Shown here: positions 34,605-43,660 of the stretch, in pieces
How the letters are laid out: each line of letters opens with the position of its first letter
Numbering within the stretch: position 1 is the first letter of the stretch
Assembly (NCBI GenBank): GCA_036277115.1
Contig: DASUNM010000023.1
Coordinates: forward strand, 1,364,001 to 1,428,000
Origin: Pyrinomonadaceae bacterium
Lineage (GTDB): Bacteria > Acidobacteriota > Blastocatellia > Pyrinomonadales > Pyrinomonadaceae
DNA: 64,000 nucleotides
Direction: 5' to 3'
The notes under the pieces: model-generated
The model's database searches: none
Seen by the model: the letters and a program-made list of their open reading frames with translations, nothing else
What the model was told of the DNA's origin: nothing
Program-made: the position numbers and the translations under genes

Positions 34605-36506
34605 TCAACGACCCGCCTGTACGGCCACCGCCACAAGGCGCACACCGGTCTCCAGGTTGTAGTTCTGCGAACCCCAACTACGAGAGGCGCAGCGGATGTG
34701 TATCGGAGCAGAGTGATATGAACCGCCGCGCAAAACCCGGCGCAGCCCTTTTTCATCACCGGCCATCCAGGCGCTTCCATCCGTGGGAGCGCCGGAATAG
34801 TTGGGGAGATGCCAGTCCTCGCACCACTCCTGAGTATTGCCGGCCATATCGTAGAGTCCGAAAGCATTTGGCTGTTTGCCGCCCACGCGTTGATAGCTGG
34901 ATCCGGAGTTTTTGGTGTACCACGCGATGTCGTCCACATTACTTGCGTAATATTCGCTCGTCGTTCCGGCGCGGCAAGCGTACTCCCACTCGGCTTCCGT
35001 CGGCATCCGATAAAGGTAGCCATCGTTCAGAGAATTAAGCCTGCTTATGACCTCCTGCGCCTCATGCCATGTTAGCCAAAAGATCGGCTTGTCTTCGTTG
35101 CCTTTGTAATTATCTGGCGAGCCCGGACTGTTGCCCGTAACAGCCAGCCACTGGGCCCAGGTCAGCTCATATTTGCTCATATAGAATCCCTGCCCGATAG
35201 AGACACGGTGCACAGGACGCTCATCCGGGCGACCGTTGTTCGACCCCATCATGAAACTTCCCGGTGGAATCCAAACCAGTTCAATGCCGAATTGATTTCT
35301 CACCGTGCTCACGGCAGATGGAGTTTGGACTGTCGGCTGGTCAGGCGAGGGTGACGTTACTACTACCGGTGCAGTGTTCGCGTTGGTCGTTTTAGTCGCG
35401 CTCTCTGTTTGGCCGTCGTCGTACACATTCCTGTCGCTCCATGGCACCCACCCCGTTTTGAGGACGACCGCAGCCATCGATGCGCCTACCAGCAGAAGGA
35501 TCACTCCGAACGTTATCAAGAGAACCTTGGCGATTGATGGACCGGGCGGATTGGGAATAACCACGGGGTCTACGGGCTTGGGGTCAATTGGGGTCGGAAC
35601 GACCGGGTTGGGGCGGCCGTCCTGATCATCGGTGAAAATCCGCGAATTCCAATAGTGAGGTTTGGGGTGAGGCGCAGGGATCGTCGAAATGGGCGGAACC
35701 GGCGGTCGCGCGGCGCCTGCTTTTCGTAATGCTTCACGCATTTCGCGCGCACTCGTGGGCCGCTTGTCCGGTTCAATGGCCATCGCCCGGTGAATGACGC
35801 TCGCCACTTGAGGTGAAACCACCGTGTTTATCTTTGGGATTGGTGGAAGAGGGTCAGTTTGCTTTATCAGAGCCGACCGAGTATGTGCATCGATCGGCAC
35901 AACGCCCGTGATGAGATGATAGAGGGTCGCTCCCAGCGAATAGAGATCGCTGCGGGCATCAGTACCCTGCTTAAGAATCTGTTCGAGCGAAGCGAATTGG
36001 AGCGTATAGCCGTGAACACTTTTGTCTGACGTGAGGGTCGGCATTTGTCCGACCGCGCCTTTCGCCAATCCAAAATCCAGCAGGAATAATCCCCCCTCCT
36101 CCGTCAGTTTCAGATTTGAAGGTTTGATATCGCGATGAAAAAGCTGTTTACCGTGCAGGTATTGCAGCACGTCCAGCAGCTTGTCCGCCCACTGCAAGAC
36201 TTCCGATTCCGAAAATGGTCTACCACGGATTTCAAGCAGCTTGGCAAGATCATCTCCGGGGATGTACTCCATCACGAGAAAGTAGCCATCGTTGTCGCTG
36301 AAGTAGTCGGTTACTTTCGGTAAGGCCGGATGGAGCAGGTTGGCGAGCAGTTCAGCCTCACGCGCGCTGGCGGCGCGTGTTGTCTTCAGCGCCACCAGAC
36401 AGTTCACACGCTCGTCGATGGCTTCATAAACCGTGCCCATGCCGCCGTGGCCGAGTTCGCGGATTATGCGGTAGCGATTTTGGAGAATTGTGTTGGGGGA
36501 AAGCAT
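34605..36506 (-). CDS. Ser/Thr protein kinase with C-terminal FGE-like (SUMF1) domain (paralogue)
   Basis: 633 residues, same build as its neighbour. The kinase domain starts almost identically (MLSPNTILQNRYRIIRELGHGGMGTVYEAIDERVNCLVALK), with LFHRDIKPSNLKLTEEGG, LLDFGLAKGA and SLEQILKQGTDARSDLYS. A Pro-rich linker, one membrane helix (IAKVLLITFGVILLLVGASMAAVVL, near residue 330) and an FGE-like domain follow: IELVWIPPGSFMMGSNNGRPDERPVHRV, YRMPTEAEWEYACRAG, MAGNTQEWCEDW, RRVLRGGSYHSAPIHIRCASR, GVRLVAV. This FGE domain keeps more of the SUMF1-type core than the neighbour does, yet whether it modifies anything is unknown. Tandem duplication followed by divergence of the outer domain is the simplest origin. 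Confidence 0.92.
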   Translation of the reverse strand: MLSPNTILQNRYRIIRELGHGGMGTVYEAIDERVNCLVALKTTRAASAREAELLANLLHPALPKVTDYFSDNDGYFLVMEYIPGDDLAKLLEIRGRPFSESEVLQWADKLLDVLQYLHGKQLFHRDIKPSNLKLTEEGGLFLLDFGLAKGAVGQMPTLTSDKSVHGYTLQFASLEQILKQGTDARSDLYSLGATLYHLITGVVPIDAHTRSALIKQTDPLPPIPKINTVVSPQVASVIHRAMAIEPDKRPTSAREMREALRKAGAARPPVPPISTIPAPHPKPHYWNSRIFTDDQDGRPNPVVPTPIDPKPVDPVVIPNPPGPSIAKVLLITFGVILLLVGASMAAVVLKTGWVPWSDRNVYDDGQTESATKTTNANTAPVVVTSPSPDQPTVQTPSAVSTVRNQFGIELVWIPPGSFMMGSNNGRPDERPVHRVSIGQGFYMSKYELTWAQWLAVTGNSPGSPDNYKGNEDKPIFWLTWHEAQEVISRLNSLNDGYLYRMPTEAEWEYACRAGTTSEYYASNVDDIAWYTKNSGSSYQRVGGKQPNAFGLYDMAGNTQEWCEDWHLPNYSGAPTDGSAWMAGDEKGLRRVLRGGSYHSAPIHIRCASRSWGSQNYNLETGVRLVAVAVQAGR

Positions 36507-36526
36507 GGCTCTCTCAAACCCGATAA

Positions 36527-37000
36527 CTAATCGCCGTCTAGGATGTATACGGTTTTGATATAAGGACAGCCGTTGCGAACGCCGTAGGTGATCTTTGTCA
36601 GGTAAAGCGACCGGTGATTGATGCCACCCTCAGTATTATAGGAGCAGACCCCGCGGGCACACTTTTCCACCGGACGTGTATAGCGACCGGGCAGGCCGTC
36701 TATTTCCCTGCTCTTGAACCACTGTTCGGCGCGGGCGAAGGACGAGAACCTTCTTACTTCAAATCGCTGCGGGTCGTCATCGTCAGCCAATGAGTGCTCG
36801 ATGCGAATGGTGAATCCGCCGACGTAGGGGCGTTCGGCATCGAGAGTGCCCATCGTCTTGTTCGAAAATGATTCCGCGAACGCTTCTACCAGGGGTTTGA
36901 TCGGCTGCTTCCTGCACCTCGATTGGGCTGCAACAGAAACGGTTGAGGCAAATAAAGCGATGGTGAAAATGACGGCGGAAATTTTTGCGATTGGTTTCAT
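36527..37000 (-). CDS. Secreted protein of unknown function
   Basis: 157 residues with a signal peptide (ISAVIFTIALFASTVSVAAQ) and GAGGGG about 6 bases before the ATG. The mature protein has four cysteines (SRCRKQ, EKCARGVC, NGCPYIK), so one or two disulfides are likely. It also has a mixed alpha/beta pattern ending TVYILDGD. No family recognised. It lies just upstream of the second kinase gene on the same strand with a 20-base gap, so it may be co-expressed with the kinase as a periplasmic partner; that is inference only. Confidence 0.7.
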   Translation of the reverse strand: MKPIAKISAVIFTIALFASTVSVAAQSRCRKQPIKPLVEAFAESFSNKTMGTLDAERPYVGGFTIRIEHSLADDDDPQRFEVRRFSSFARAEQWFKSREIDGLPGRYTRPVEKCARGVCSYNTEGGINHRSLYLTKITYGVRNGCPYIKTVYILDGD

Positions 37001-37098
37001 TTGGATCCCCTCGCAACAGCGATAGTGTCAGAAGCCCTGACATGAGCGCGCATCTTAGCGAAATCACCGGAGATGCGCTAGAGTTTTCGCCACAAACT

Positions 37099-37551
37099 AT
37101 GAGCCTGAAACAGCAGATCATTTCCGACATGACCGCCGCGATGAAGGCGCAGGATGCGGCACGCACTTCGACTTTGCGCATGGTCAAAGCCGCCATCATG
37201 AACCGCGAAAAAGAGGGCGGTGGTGAACTGACCGACGAAGACGTCCTGAAGCTCTTGCGGTCGCAGGTCAAGCAACGCCGTGACTCAGTCGAGCAGTACG
37301 AGAAGGCCAACCGGCCGGATTTGGCTGACAAAGAGCAGGCTGAGATCGCCATGATCGAAGGTTATCTGCCCCAGTCTGCTTCGCAGGAAGAAATCGACCA
37401 GGCGGTCGTGGCCGCGATCGCCGAAACCGGCGCATCGTCAATGAAAGACATGGGCGGGGTGATGAAGGCTACGATGGCGAAATTAGCCGGCAAGAATGCT
37501 GACGGGAAAATGGTCAGTGAGACGGTGAAGGCGAAGCTCGCGACTCTGTAA
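37099..37551 (+). CDS. GatB/YqeY-domain protein
   Basis: 150 residues, the YqeY length. MSLKQQIISDMTAAMKAQDAARTSTLRMVKAAIMNREKE is the typical opening, followed by DEDVLKLLRSQVKQRRDSVEQYEKANRPDLADKEQAEIAMIEGYLPQ and the C-terminal helical KDMGGVMKATMAKLAGKNADGKMVSE. It resembles the C-terminal tRNA-binding domain of GatB, the amidotransferase subunit, and may bind tRNA. The ATG at 37099 is preferred over an upstream in-frame codon at 36985 that would add unconserved residues. Divergent from the secreted-protein gene. Confidence 0.93.
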   Translation: MSLKQQIISDMTAAMKAQDAARTSTLRMVKAAIMNREKEGGGELTDEDVLKLLRSQVKQRRDSVEQYEKANRPDLADKEQAEIAMIEGYLPQSASQEEIDQAVVAAIAETGASSMKDMGGVMKATMAKLAGKNADGKMVSETVKAKLATL

Positions 37552-37574
37552 GCATCAAGCGAAAATCGCCCTCA

Positions 37575-37847
37575 ATGGCAGAAAACATTTTCGCATTCCT
37601 CATTCTCTCTGGCCTTACCACCTACTGCTGGCTAATGGTCTTTAAACCACGACTTCGCCGGCGATTGGGCTTCCGACCGCCCACGCCCTTGGGTTGGTTT
37701 TGGGGTCGGGTATGGCCGCTCAAGAAACAGGATCGCGCGGACATAGACGCGATGTCGTTAGCGTCCAGCTTGGTGGGAGCTCTGCTGTTTTCGATGATAA
37801 CGGTCGTTTTTCTGGTTGTGGCGCTGTGCCGCTATTTCGCTAACTGA
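37575..37847 (+). CDS. Small membrane protein, function unknown
   Basis: 90 residues with an N-terminal helix (ENIFAFLILSGLTTYCWLMVF), a basic/Pro-rich loop (RLRRRLGFRPPTPLGWFWGRVWPL) and a C-terminal helix (LASSLVGALLFSMITVVFLVVALC). Both helices are strongly hydrophobic, so a two-span membrane protein is likely. It lies 23 bases after yqeY on the same strand. No family recognised. Confidence 0.55.
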   Translation: MAENIFAFLILSGLTTYCWLMVFKPRLRRRLGFRPPTPLGWFWGRVWPLKKQDRADIDAMSLASSLVGALLFSMITVVFLVVALCRYFAN

Positions 37848-37941
37848 TCAGCCATCCCCGACGGAGTGCTGCGGGTTTGCCTCGCCTCCTTCCTTTCCGT
37901 ATAATCCCTCTTTCTTATCGGGTCTGCGTCGTCGTTGTCCG

Positions 37942-37975
37942 GTGGGTTTTCGCCCACTTTTTCTTTTGGGCGAAA
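37942..37975 (+). promoter_or_regulatory. Candidate attenuator in the rimP-nusA-infB leader
   Basis: Hairpin 1: GTGGG-TTTTCG-CCCAC at 37942-37957 followed by TTTTTCTTTT, a terminator form. Hairpin 2: TTTCGCCCA (37948-37956) pairs with TGGGCGAAA (37967-37975). Both use the CCCA strand, so they exclude each other. Such a switch would let the operon be tuned before rimP, 100 bases downstream. Confidence 0.55.
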
Positions 37976-37979
37976 TTCA

Positions 37980-38072
37980 GTCAGAACCACCTGCGGTAGC
38001 GCGTGGTTGATCGTGACAACGAAATCACTCGGTAACTGAGATCAACCACCCGCTACCGCAGGTGGTTCTGAC
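37980..38072. repeat. Full-length 93-bp two-armed repeat (family A) upstream of rimP
   Basis: 33-base arms at 37980-38012 and 38040-38072, almost perfect inverted copies with a 27-base spacer. Each arm folds as AACCACC-TGCGGTAGCG-(C/G)GTGGTT. It ends 6 bases before the rimP ATG, where a Shine-Dalgarno would be expected. Confidence 0.93.
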
Positions 38073-38078
38073 AAGATA

Positions 38079-38609
38079 ATGGATCAGGGGTCGGTTGCAG
38101 AGCGCGTTATCGAACTTGCTGAGCAGACCGCCATCGACCACGGCGTCGAACTGGTTCACGCGGAAGTCGCCGGCCCGGAAGGCCACCCGATAGTCCGAGT
38201 GTTCATTGATAAGCCGGGAGGTGTCACGCACGACGATTGCTCGGATGTGAGTCATCACCTGGGCACCGTGCTGGACGTTGAGGATTTCATCCACTCGGCC
38301 TACACCCTGGAAGTTTCCAGTCCCGGGATCGAGCGCGGGCTGTACAAGCCGGCGGATTACGAGCGGTTTGCGGGACATCTCGCGAAAATCAAAAGTCGCT
38401 CGCCGATTAAGAACCAGCGAAACTTTCGCGGAAGAATCGTCGGACTCGCCGACAGCGAAGTCATTTTTGAAGACAACACCAGCGGCCGGGTACGCATTCC
38501 GACCGGCAACATCGCGAAAGCGAACCTGGAAATCGACGTCGAAGAGGAATTTCGGAAAGCCCGCGAGCGTGAAGAAACTGACCGGCATTTGATCAAACAG
38601 AATAGTTAA
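38079..38609 (+). CDS. rimP: Ribosome maturation factor RimP
   Basis: 176 residues; needed for 30S subunit assembly. N-terminal domain: VAERVIELAEQTAIDHGVELVHAEVAGPEGHPIVRVFIDKPGGVTHDDCSDVSHHLGTVLD, then LEVSSPGIERGLYKPADYERFAGHLAKI and a C-terminal SH3-like barrel (FRGRIVGLADSEVIFED). It heads the conserved rimP-nusA-infB-rbfA group. There is no Shine-Dalgarno: the bases before the ATG are the end of a repeat element. A candidate attenuator lies 100 bases upstream. Confidence 0.96.
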   Translation: MDQGSVAERVIELAEQTAIDHGVELVHAEVAGPEGHPIVRVFIDKPGGVTHDDCSDVSHHLGTVLDVEDFIHSAYTLEVSSPGIERGLYKPADYERFAGHLAKIKSRSPIKNQRNFRGRIVGLADSEVIFEDNTSGRVRIPTGNIAKANLEIDVEEEFRKAREREETDRHLIKQNS

Positions 38610-38613
38610 TTTA

Positions 38614-40365
38614 ATGAGCACCACCATCGCGCAAAACATTGAAGCCCTTTGCCAGGAGCAAGGCATCGACCGCGAGTTAGTTATCGAAGCGGTGAAGGAA
38701 GCCGTGCGCGCCGCGGCCAAGAAACAATTCCGCGCCGGCGAAGAAATCCAGGTTGATTGGACGCCGGAGACGGGTCTTGAATTGTCGGCGTCGAAAGTCG
38801 TCGTCGAGAACGTCGAGAATCCAGCCGCGGAACTATCGATCGAAGAAGCGCGCGAGCTCGGTGGTGACGATGTCGAAGTCGGCGATGCTCTCTTGCTGCC
38901 GATGCCGATGGAAGACCTCGGCCGCATTGCGGCGCAAACCGCCAAACAAATCCTCTTTCAAAAGGTCCGCGACGCGGTCCGCACGAATGTTTACGACCAG
39001 TACATCGATCGCGTGGGCGAATTGGTGAACGGCTTCGTGAAGCGTTTCGAGCGCGGCAACATGATTGTCGATCTGGGAAACCTGGAAGCCATCCTGCCGC
39101 GTTCCCAGCAGTCGCGCGGCGAACAGTGGAACCAGGGCGAACGCATTCGCGTCGTCATCACCAATGTTTCGAAGGAATCCAAAGGCCCGCAGATCGAAGT
39201 TTCGCGTACTTCACCTGAACTGCTCGAGCGCCTGTTTGAAATGGAAGTGCCGGAGATTTACGACGGCACCGTCGTGATCAAGTCCTGCGTCCGCGAACCC
39301 GGCGAACGCGCCAAGATTGCCGTAGTTTCTAACGAACGTGACGTCGATCCGGTCGGCGCCTGCGTGGGCATGAAAGGCTCGCGCGTGCAGGCCATCATTC
39401 GCGAACTGCGCGGCGAGAAAATCGACATCATCGAATGGTCGGAAGAACCTTCCGTCTTCGCCGCCAACGCTCTGTCACCTGCCAAAGTTAATCAGGTCCG
39501 CATCACCGATATCGAAAATCGACAGATGGAAGTGATCGTGAACGAGGATCAGCTCAGCCTGGCCATCGGCAAGCGCGGTCAGAACGTGCGCCTGGCGACG
39601 AAACTGGTCGGCTGGAATATCGACATCCGCAGCGAGGAAGAGCTGAAGAAAGAAGTGCACGAAGCGATGGGGGCCATGATTGCCTCCGGCGCCCCAGTCC
39701 CGCTTTCGGCGATTGAAGGCGTGACGGCGCAGCAGGCCGACGCTCTGGCCGAACACGGCATTACGGATATTGACGGACTGGCGAATACTACGGTTGACGA
39801 CCTGGTGGAATTTCTCGACGTCAGTCTCGACGAAGCTGAGAAGATGCTCGAAGCTGCGCGCGCTGTAGTTGCGCTACGCGAGCAGAAATTGGCTGAACAG
39901 GGCGAAGAAGGCGGCGAAGAGCAACATGCCGTTTCTGCGGAACTTGATGAAAGTGCGCCGGACGCGGAAGTCGAACCCAACGAAGAAATGATCGCTGCGG
40001 GTTACGACGAAGCAGTCGAAAAAGGCGTTCCCTATCAGGCCGAAGAAAACATTCGCGCCGAGCATTCTGCCGATCCGGTGGCGCTGACGGAAGCGGATCC
40101 GATGTCAGCAGATGAGTTGCTCTTGCAGGAAGCCGGACGCGATCTCAGGCCTGACGTCATTACCCCGTCTCCCGATATCACTTCGACGGCAGTCGCGGAT
40201 TTGGAAGCGAACATCCGCGAAGAGCAGGCTGAACTGGCCCGAGAAGAAGCCGAAGACGCCGCAACCGCCGAGTTGCAGGTCAAAGCGGAAACTGATTCCC
40301 CTCTCGCGTCGTCATCAGACGAAAATGCCGCGAGCGAGAGTGACAAAAAGCAAGATCTCGAATGA
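38614..40365 (+). CDS. nusA: Transcription termination/antitermination factor NusA, long acidic tail
   Basis: 583 residues. N-terminal RNA-polymerase-binding domain (IAQNIEALCQEQGIDRELVIEAVKEAVRAAAKK), S1 domain (GNMIVDLGNLEAILPRSQQ), KH1 (GERAKIAVVSNERDVDPVGACVGMKGSRVQAI) and KH2 (LSLAIGKRGQNVRLATKLVGW). One helix-hairpin-helix repeat follows (AIEGVTAQQADALAEHGITDIDGLA). From about residue 430 a tail of some 150 Glu/Asp/Ala-rich residues follows, longer than in most bacteria; its role is unknown, perhaps in interactions or solubility. It starts 4 bases after rimP, so translation is probably coupled. Confidence 0.97.
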   Translation: MSTTIAQNIEALCQEQGIDRELVIEAVKEAVRAAAKKQFRAGEEIQVDWTPETGLELSASKVVVENVENPAAELSIEEARELGGDDVEVGDALLLPMPMEDLGRIAAQTAKQILFQKVRDAVRTNVYDQYIDRVGELVNGFVKRFERGNMIVDLGNLEAILPRSQQSRGEQWNQGERIRVVITNVSKESKGPQIEVSRTSPELLERLFEMEVPEIYDGTVVIKSCVREPGERAKIAVVSNERDVDPVGACVGMKGSRVQAIIRELRGEKIDIIEWSEEPSVFAANALSPAKVNQVRITDIENRQMEVIVNEDQLSLAIGKRGQNVRLATKLVGWNIDIRSEEELKKEVHEAMGAMIASGAPVPLSAIEGVTAQQADALAEHGITDIDGLANTTVDDLVEFLDVSLDEAEKMLEAARAVVALREQKLAEQGEEGGEEQHAVSAELDESAPDAEVEPNEEMIAAGYDEAVEKGVPYQAEENIRAEHSADPVALTEADPMSADELLLQEAGRDLRPDVITPSPDITSTAVADLEANIREEQAELAREEAEDAATAELQVKAETDSPLASSSDENAASESDKKQDLE

Positions 40366-40452
40366 GGTCTCAGATGTTTAATCTGAAAGCCATGTCAAAT
40401 CATGCGGCCAATTAATCGCAGTTTGCGCAAGGGCGCAAGGCTGCTCGCCTCC

Positions 40453-40513
40453 GACGCTTGCTGGTAGCAAGCGTCTTCTGAAGTGCGCTTCAGAAGGTGG
40501 CGAACGGCCACTT
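40453..40513. promoter_or_regulatory. Three consecutive hairpins in the nusA-infB gap
   Basis: GACGCTTGC-TGGTA-GCAAGCGTC (40453-40475), CTTCTGAAG-TGCG-CTTCAGAAG (40475-40496) and GTGGC-GAACG-GCCAC just after. No T-run follows, so these look like RNA-processing or stability structures, or another dispersed repeat, rather than terminators. Confidence 0.55.
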
Positions 40514-40528
40514 TCAAAGAAGGAGCGC

Positions 40529-43165
40529 ATGTCAGTAAGCACTTCAAAAACTCGACTTTACGATCTCGCCAAAGAGCTGAAGATCGATACCAAACGCCTG
40601 ATCGAAGAGGTGCGGCGCGAAGGTGTCGATGTCAGTGTTCCCTCAAACTCTATTTCGAAAGAACTCGCCGAGAAGATCCGCGAGAAATACTTTCCGAAAC
40701 AAGCGGCCACCGCCAAGCGCGCGATCAAAATTGTAAAGAAGGCCGCGCGTACCGTTGAGGAGACACCGCCGGTTGAAGAACCGCCGGCCGAGGCCCCGGT
40801 CGAGATCGAAGAGCCACCACCCGCAGAGGCTCCGCCCGAAGAGATCGAGGAACCGGTAAAGCCGCAAGTCGCGCGCGTGTTGCGCAAACTGGCTCCCGCC
40901 GTGCGCGCGGAAAAACCTGAAGCGATCGCGCCGCCGCCTGAGGCCGCGCCCGAAGTTCAACCGGAAGCCACCGCCCAAGCGGCCGAAGTTGCGCCACCTG
41001 AACCGCAACCGGCGCCGCCTGCGGGACGACAAGTACGCGTCCTGCGACCGACTGCGGCCGCGCTAAGCCAGGGCATTCGACATGGTGAACGAGCTCCCGC
41101 GCCGGCCCCGACCGCCGCACCGACTCCCCGCGAGCGGGTAGTTCGTCGCGTCGAGTACACCGGCACGCCGGGTGAGACAGCGACGCCACAGACTACTTAC
41201 ATTCCTCCACCGGATGCCGGTCGACGCCGTTCGCGCCGCGGTTCAGTGCGCGGTGGCAAGCGCATGGACGGCAAAGGAAGAACGGACCGCGATTTTATTG
41301 CGCCGGAAGTGCGCACGCTTGAAGAGCGAATCGCCGGCCGTCTGCAAATGCCTTCGGGGCCGGGCGAGCTAAAGCCCGTGCGTCTGGTCGAAGGATCGAC
41401 CGTGAAAGAGTTCGCCGAAAAACTCGGCATTAAGCCGAAAGAAGTCGTGGGTTTGTTACTGCAGCGCGGTGTGTTCGCCACGATCAATCAGGCTTTAAAT
41501 GACAACGTGGCGGAGGAGTTAGGCAAGCGCTTTGGTTACGAAGTCTCGTTTGTGCCGTTTGAAGAAATGGTCGCGGAGGAAGAGTTCGAAGAACTGATCG
41601 CGACCGACGCCGACGACGTGGAAGTTCCGCGCGCGCCGGTGGTCACGGTCATGGGCCACGTCGATCACGGAAAGACTTCCCTGCTCGACGCGATTCGCGC
41701 CGCGAACGTTGTCGCCGGTGAGGCGGGCGGTATTACCCAGCACATCGGCGCGTACAGCGTCGAAGTCCAGAGTCCTGACAACGCGGATGAGACGCGCCGC
41801 GTCGTGTTCCTCGATACGCCGGGCCACGAAGCATTCACCTTGATGCGCGCTCGCGGAGCGAAAGCGACCGACGTTGTGGTCCTCGTCGTCGCGGCTGACG
41901 ACGGCGTGATGCCGCAGACGATCGAAGCAATCGAGCACTCGCGCGCCGCGGGCGTGCCGATCGTGGTCGCTATCAACAAGGTCGATAGGCCTGACGCCAA
42001 TCCGGATCGCGTTCGCCAGGAATTGTCTCAACAAAGCCTGAACGCTGTTTCATGGGGCGGCGAGACCGAAATGGTCGAAGTTTCGGCGAAGAAACGCGAA
42101 AACCTGGAGACGCTGCTCGAAACGATTCTCTTGACCGCGGACATTCTGAACCTGCGTGCCAGCACGACGCGTTTGGCCTCCGGTGTGGTGCTTGAAGCTA
42201 AGCTCGATCGCGGACGTGGTTCGGTCGCCACCGTGCTAGTCCAGCAAGGCACACTGAAGTTGGGCGATCCCTTCATCATCGGACAAATCTTCGGCAAGGT
42301 GCGCGCGATGTTCAATGATCGTGGCGAAGCCATTGCGGAAGCAGGCCCGGCGACGCCGGTCGAAGTGCTCGGTCTGCAAGGCGTGCCCGAAGCCGGCGAG
42401 AGTTTCCAGGTTGTCGCGGATGTTTCGCGCGCGCAGCAAATTTCGCATCACCGCCAGTACGCCGAACGTCAGCGCACACTGATCAAATCGACGAAGCGCG
42501 GTATCGAAGCGCTGGGCGAAACTGAAGTTAAGGAACTGCTCGTCATCATCAAGGCTGACGTGCAGGGCTCGGTCGAAGTTTTGAAATCAACCCTCGAAAA
42601 GATGTCCACGGAGAGCGTGAAGGTAAAGGTGATTCGCTCGGGCGTGGGCGCGATTACCGAGTCCGACGTACTGCTGGCTTCAGCCACGCAGGCGGGCTCG
42701 TCTTCAAGCGCGGTTGTGATCATCGGCTTTAACGTGCGGCCGGAATCGCGCGCGAACGATCTGGCGAAACAGGAGAGCGTCGATATTCGCCTGCACTCGA
42801 TCATCTACAAGGTTGAGGAAGAAATTAAGGCCGCGATGATCGGCATGCTCGATAAGATCGAAACTGAAAAGATTCTCGGCAAGGCCGCCGTGCGCGAAGT
42901 CTTCCGCGTGCCGAAAATCGGCGCGGTCGCCGGCTGCATGGTCATCGACGGCATCATCAGCCGCAAGGCTCGTGCGCGTTTGATTCGCGACAGCGTGGTG
43001 GCGTGGGAAGGCAACATCGGTTCACTGCGCCGCTTCAAGGAAGACGTGTCCGAAGTCCGCGAAGGCTTCGAATGCGGTATCGGTCTGGAGAACTTCAACG
43101 ACATTAAAGTCAGCGACCAGATCGAAGCGTACGTGATCGAGAAGGTGGCAGCCACGGAATTGTAG
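40529..43165 (+). CDS. infB: Translation initiation factor IF-2
   Basis: 878 residues; brings initiator tRNA to the ribosome. An N-terminal domain ([28 protein letters not shown]) is followed by a Pro/Glu/Ala-rich linker of some 200 residues (about 70-250). IF2-N ([25 protein letters not shown]) comes next. The G domain has [19 protein letters not shown] (G1), [10 protein letters not shown] (G2), [11 protein letters not shown] (G3), [12 protein letters not shown] (G4) and EVSAKK (G5), and the beta-barrel and C-terminal domains end at ATEL. A strong AAGGAG lies 4 bases before the ATG at 40529. Part of the rimP-nusA-infB-rbfA group. Confidence 0.98.
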   Translation: MSVSTSKTRLYDLAKELKIDTKRLIEEVRREGVDVSVPSNSISKELAEKIREKYFPKQAATAKRAIKIVKKAARTVEETPPVEEPPAEAPVEIEEPPPAEAPPEEIEEPVKPQVARVLRKLAPAVRAEKPEAIAPPPEAAPEVQPEATAQAAEVAPPEPQPAPPAGRQVRVLRPTAAALSQGIRHGERAPAPAPTAAPTPRERVVRRVEYTGTPGETATPQTTYIPPPDAGRRRSRRGSVRGGKRMDGKGRTDRDFIAPEVRTLEERIAGRLQMPSGPGELKPVRLVEGSTVKEFAEKLGIKPKEVVGLLLQRGVFATINQALNDNVAEELGKRFGYEVSFVPFEEMVAEEEFEELIATDADDVEVPRAPVVTVMGHVDHGKTSLLDAIRAANVVAGEAGGITQHIGAYSVEVQSPDNADETRRVVFLDTPGHEAFTLMRARGAKATDVVVLVVAADDGVMPQTIEAIEHSRAAGVPIVVAINKVDRPDANPDRVRQELSQQSLNAVSWGGETEMVEVSAKKRENLETLLETILLTADILNLRASTTRLASGVVLEAKLDRGRGSVATVLVQQGTLKLGDPFIIGQIFGKVRAMFNDRGEAIAEAGPATPVEVLGLQGVPEAGESFQVVADVSRAQQISHHRQYAERQRTLIKSTKRGIEALGETEVKELLVIIKADVQGSVEVLKSTLEKMSTESVKVKVIRSGVGAITESDVLLASATQAGSSSSAVVIIGFNVRPESRANDLAKQESVDIRLHSIIYKVEEEIKAAMIGMLDKIETEKILGKAAVREVFRVPKIGAVAGCMVIDGIISRKARARLIRDSVVAWEGNIGSLRRFKEDVSEVREGFECGIGLENFNDIKVSDQIEAYVIEKVAATEL

Positions 43166-43170
43166 GAAAG

Positions 43171-43233
43171 TTTCGGGTTTCGAGTTCCGGGTTTCGAGTT
43201 AATGAACTCGGAACTTGAAACTCGGAACTCGAA
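43171..43233. repeat. Degenerate 7-bp-period array, nine units, palindromic
   Basis: TTTCGGG, TTTCGAG, TTCCGGG, TTTCGAG, TTAATGA, ACTCGGA, ACTTGAA, ACTCGGA, ACTCGAA. The left half is the inverted complement of the right half around TTAATGA, so it forms a long hairpin between infB and rbfA. Confidence 0.88.
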
Positions 43234-43244
43234 ACTGCGAAGCC

Positions 43245-43601
43245 ATGCATCGGCCAGAGCGCATTGCAGACACGCTGCGTGAAGAGATTGCGCAGATTGT
43301 GGGTTACGAACTCGAGGATCCGCGTTTGACGATGGTGACTGTGACTGACGTGCGCGTGGCGGACAACCTTCGCGATGCCAGCGTTTACGTCACCATCCAC
43401 GGCGATGAGGAAGAGCACAAACAGGCGCTCAAAGCTTTGGAGCACGCTGCGCCTTACGTGCGTAAGCAACTAGGTTTTTCCCTGAACTTGCGGCATACTC
43501 CCGTGCTTCATTTCGTACGCGACACTGTGGAAGAGAAAGCGGAGCGCGTGGACGCGCTGTTGGTAGAAATTGGAAGGAAAGACTTGAAGGATGAAGGATG
43601 A
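43245..43601 (+). CDS. rbfA: Ribosome-binding factor A
   Basis: 118 residues; a KH-like 30S maturation factor. Opening HRPERIADTLREEIAQIVGYELEDPRLTMVTVTDVRVADNLRDASVYVTIHG, then LEHAAPYVRKQLGFSLNLRHTPVLHFVRD, the diagnostic RbfA pattern. The ATG at 43245 is chosen from that alignment; an upstream in-frame codon lies in the heptamer array. The last codons (KDLKDEG, stop) lie within another heptamer array. Adjacent to infB, as in most bacteria. Confidence 0.96.
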   Translation: MHRPERIADTLREEIAQIVGYELEDPRLTMVTVTDVRVADNLRDASVYVTIHGDEEEHKQALKALEHAAPYVRKQLGFSLNLRHTPVLHFVRDTVEEKAERVDALLVEIGRKDLKDEG

Positions 43602-43647
43602 AAGGTTGACGTGGTTCAGACGCTTCATCCTTAACCCTTCAAACTTC
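43571..43647. repeat. Degenerate 7-bp-period arrays spanning the rbfA stop codon
   Basis: Left arm: TGGAAGG, AAAGACT, TGAAGGA, TGAAGGA, TGAAAGG (43571-43605). Right arm: CTTCATC, CTTAACC, CTTCAAA, CTTC (43623-43647), roughly inverted. The left arm encodes the last residues and TGA stop of rbfA. Confidence 0.75.
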
Positions 43648-43660
43648 GCCCCTGCTGTTA

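Noticed and set aside
36985-37098. Upstream extension of the YqeY-domain gene
   Set aside because: The family begins at MSLKQQ; the extra residues are unconserved and overlap the divergent gene's start.
40725-41189. Minus-strand frames over the infB linker
   Set aside because: Arg-rich shadows of the Pro/Glu/Ala-rich IF-2 linker; no start signal or motif.
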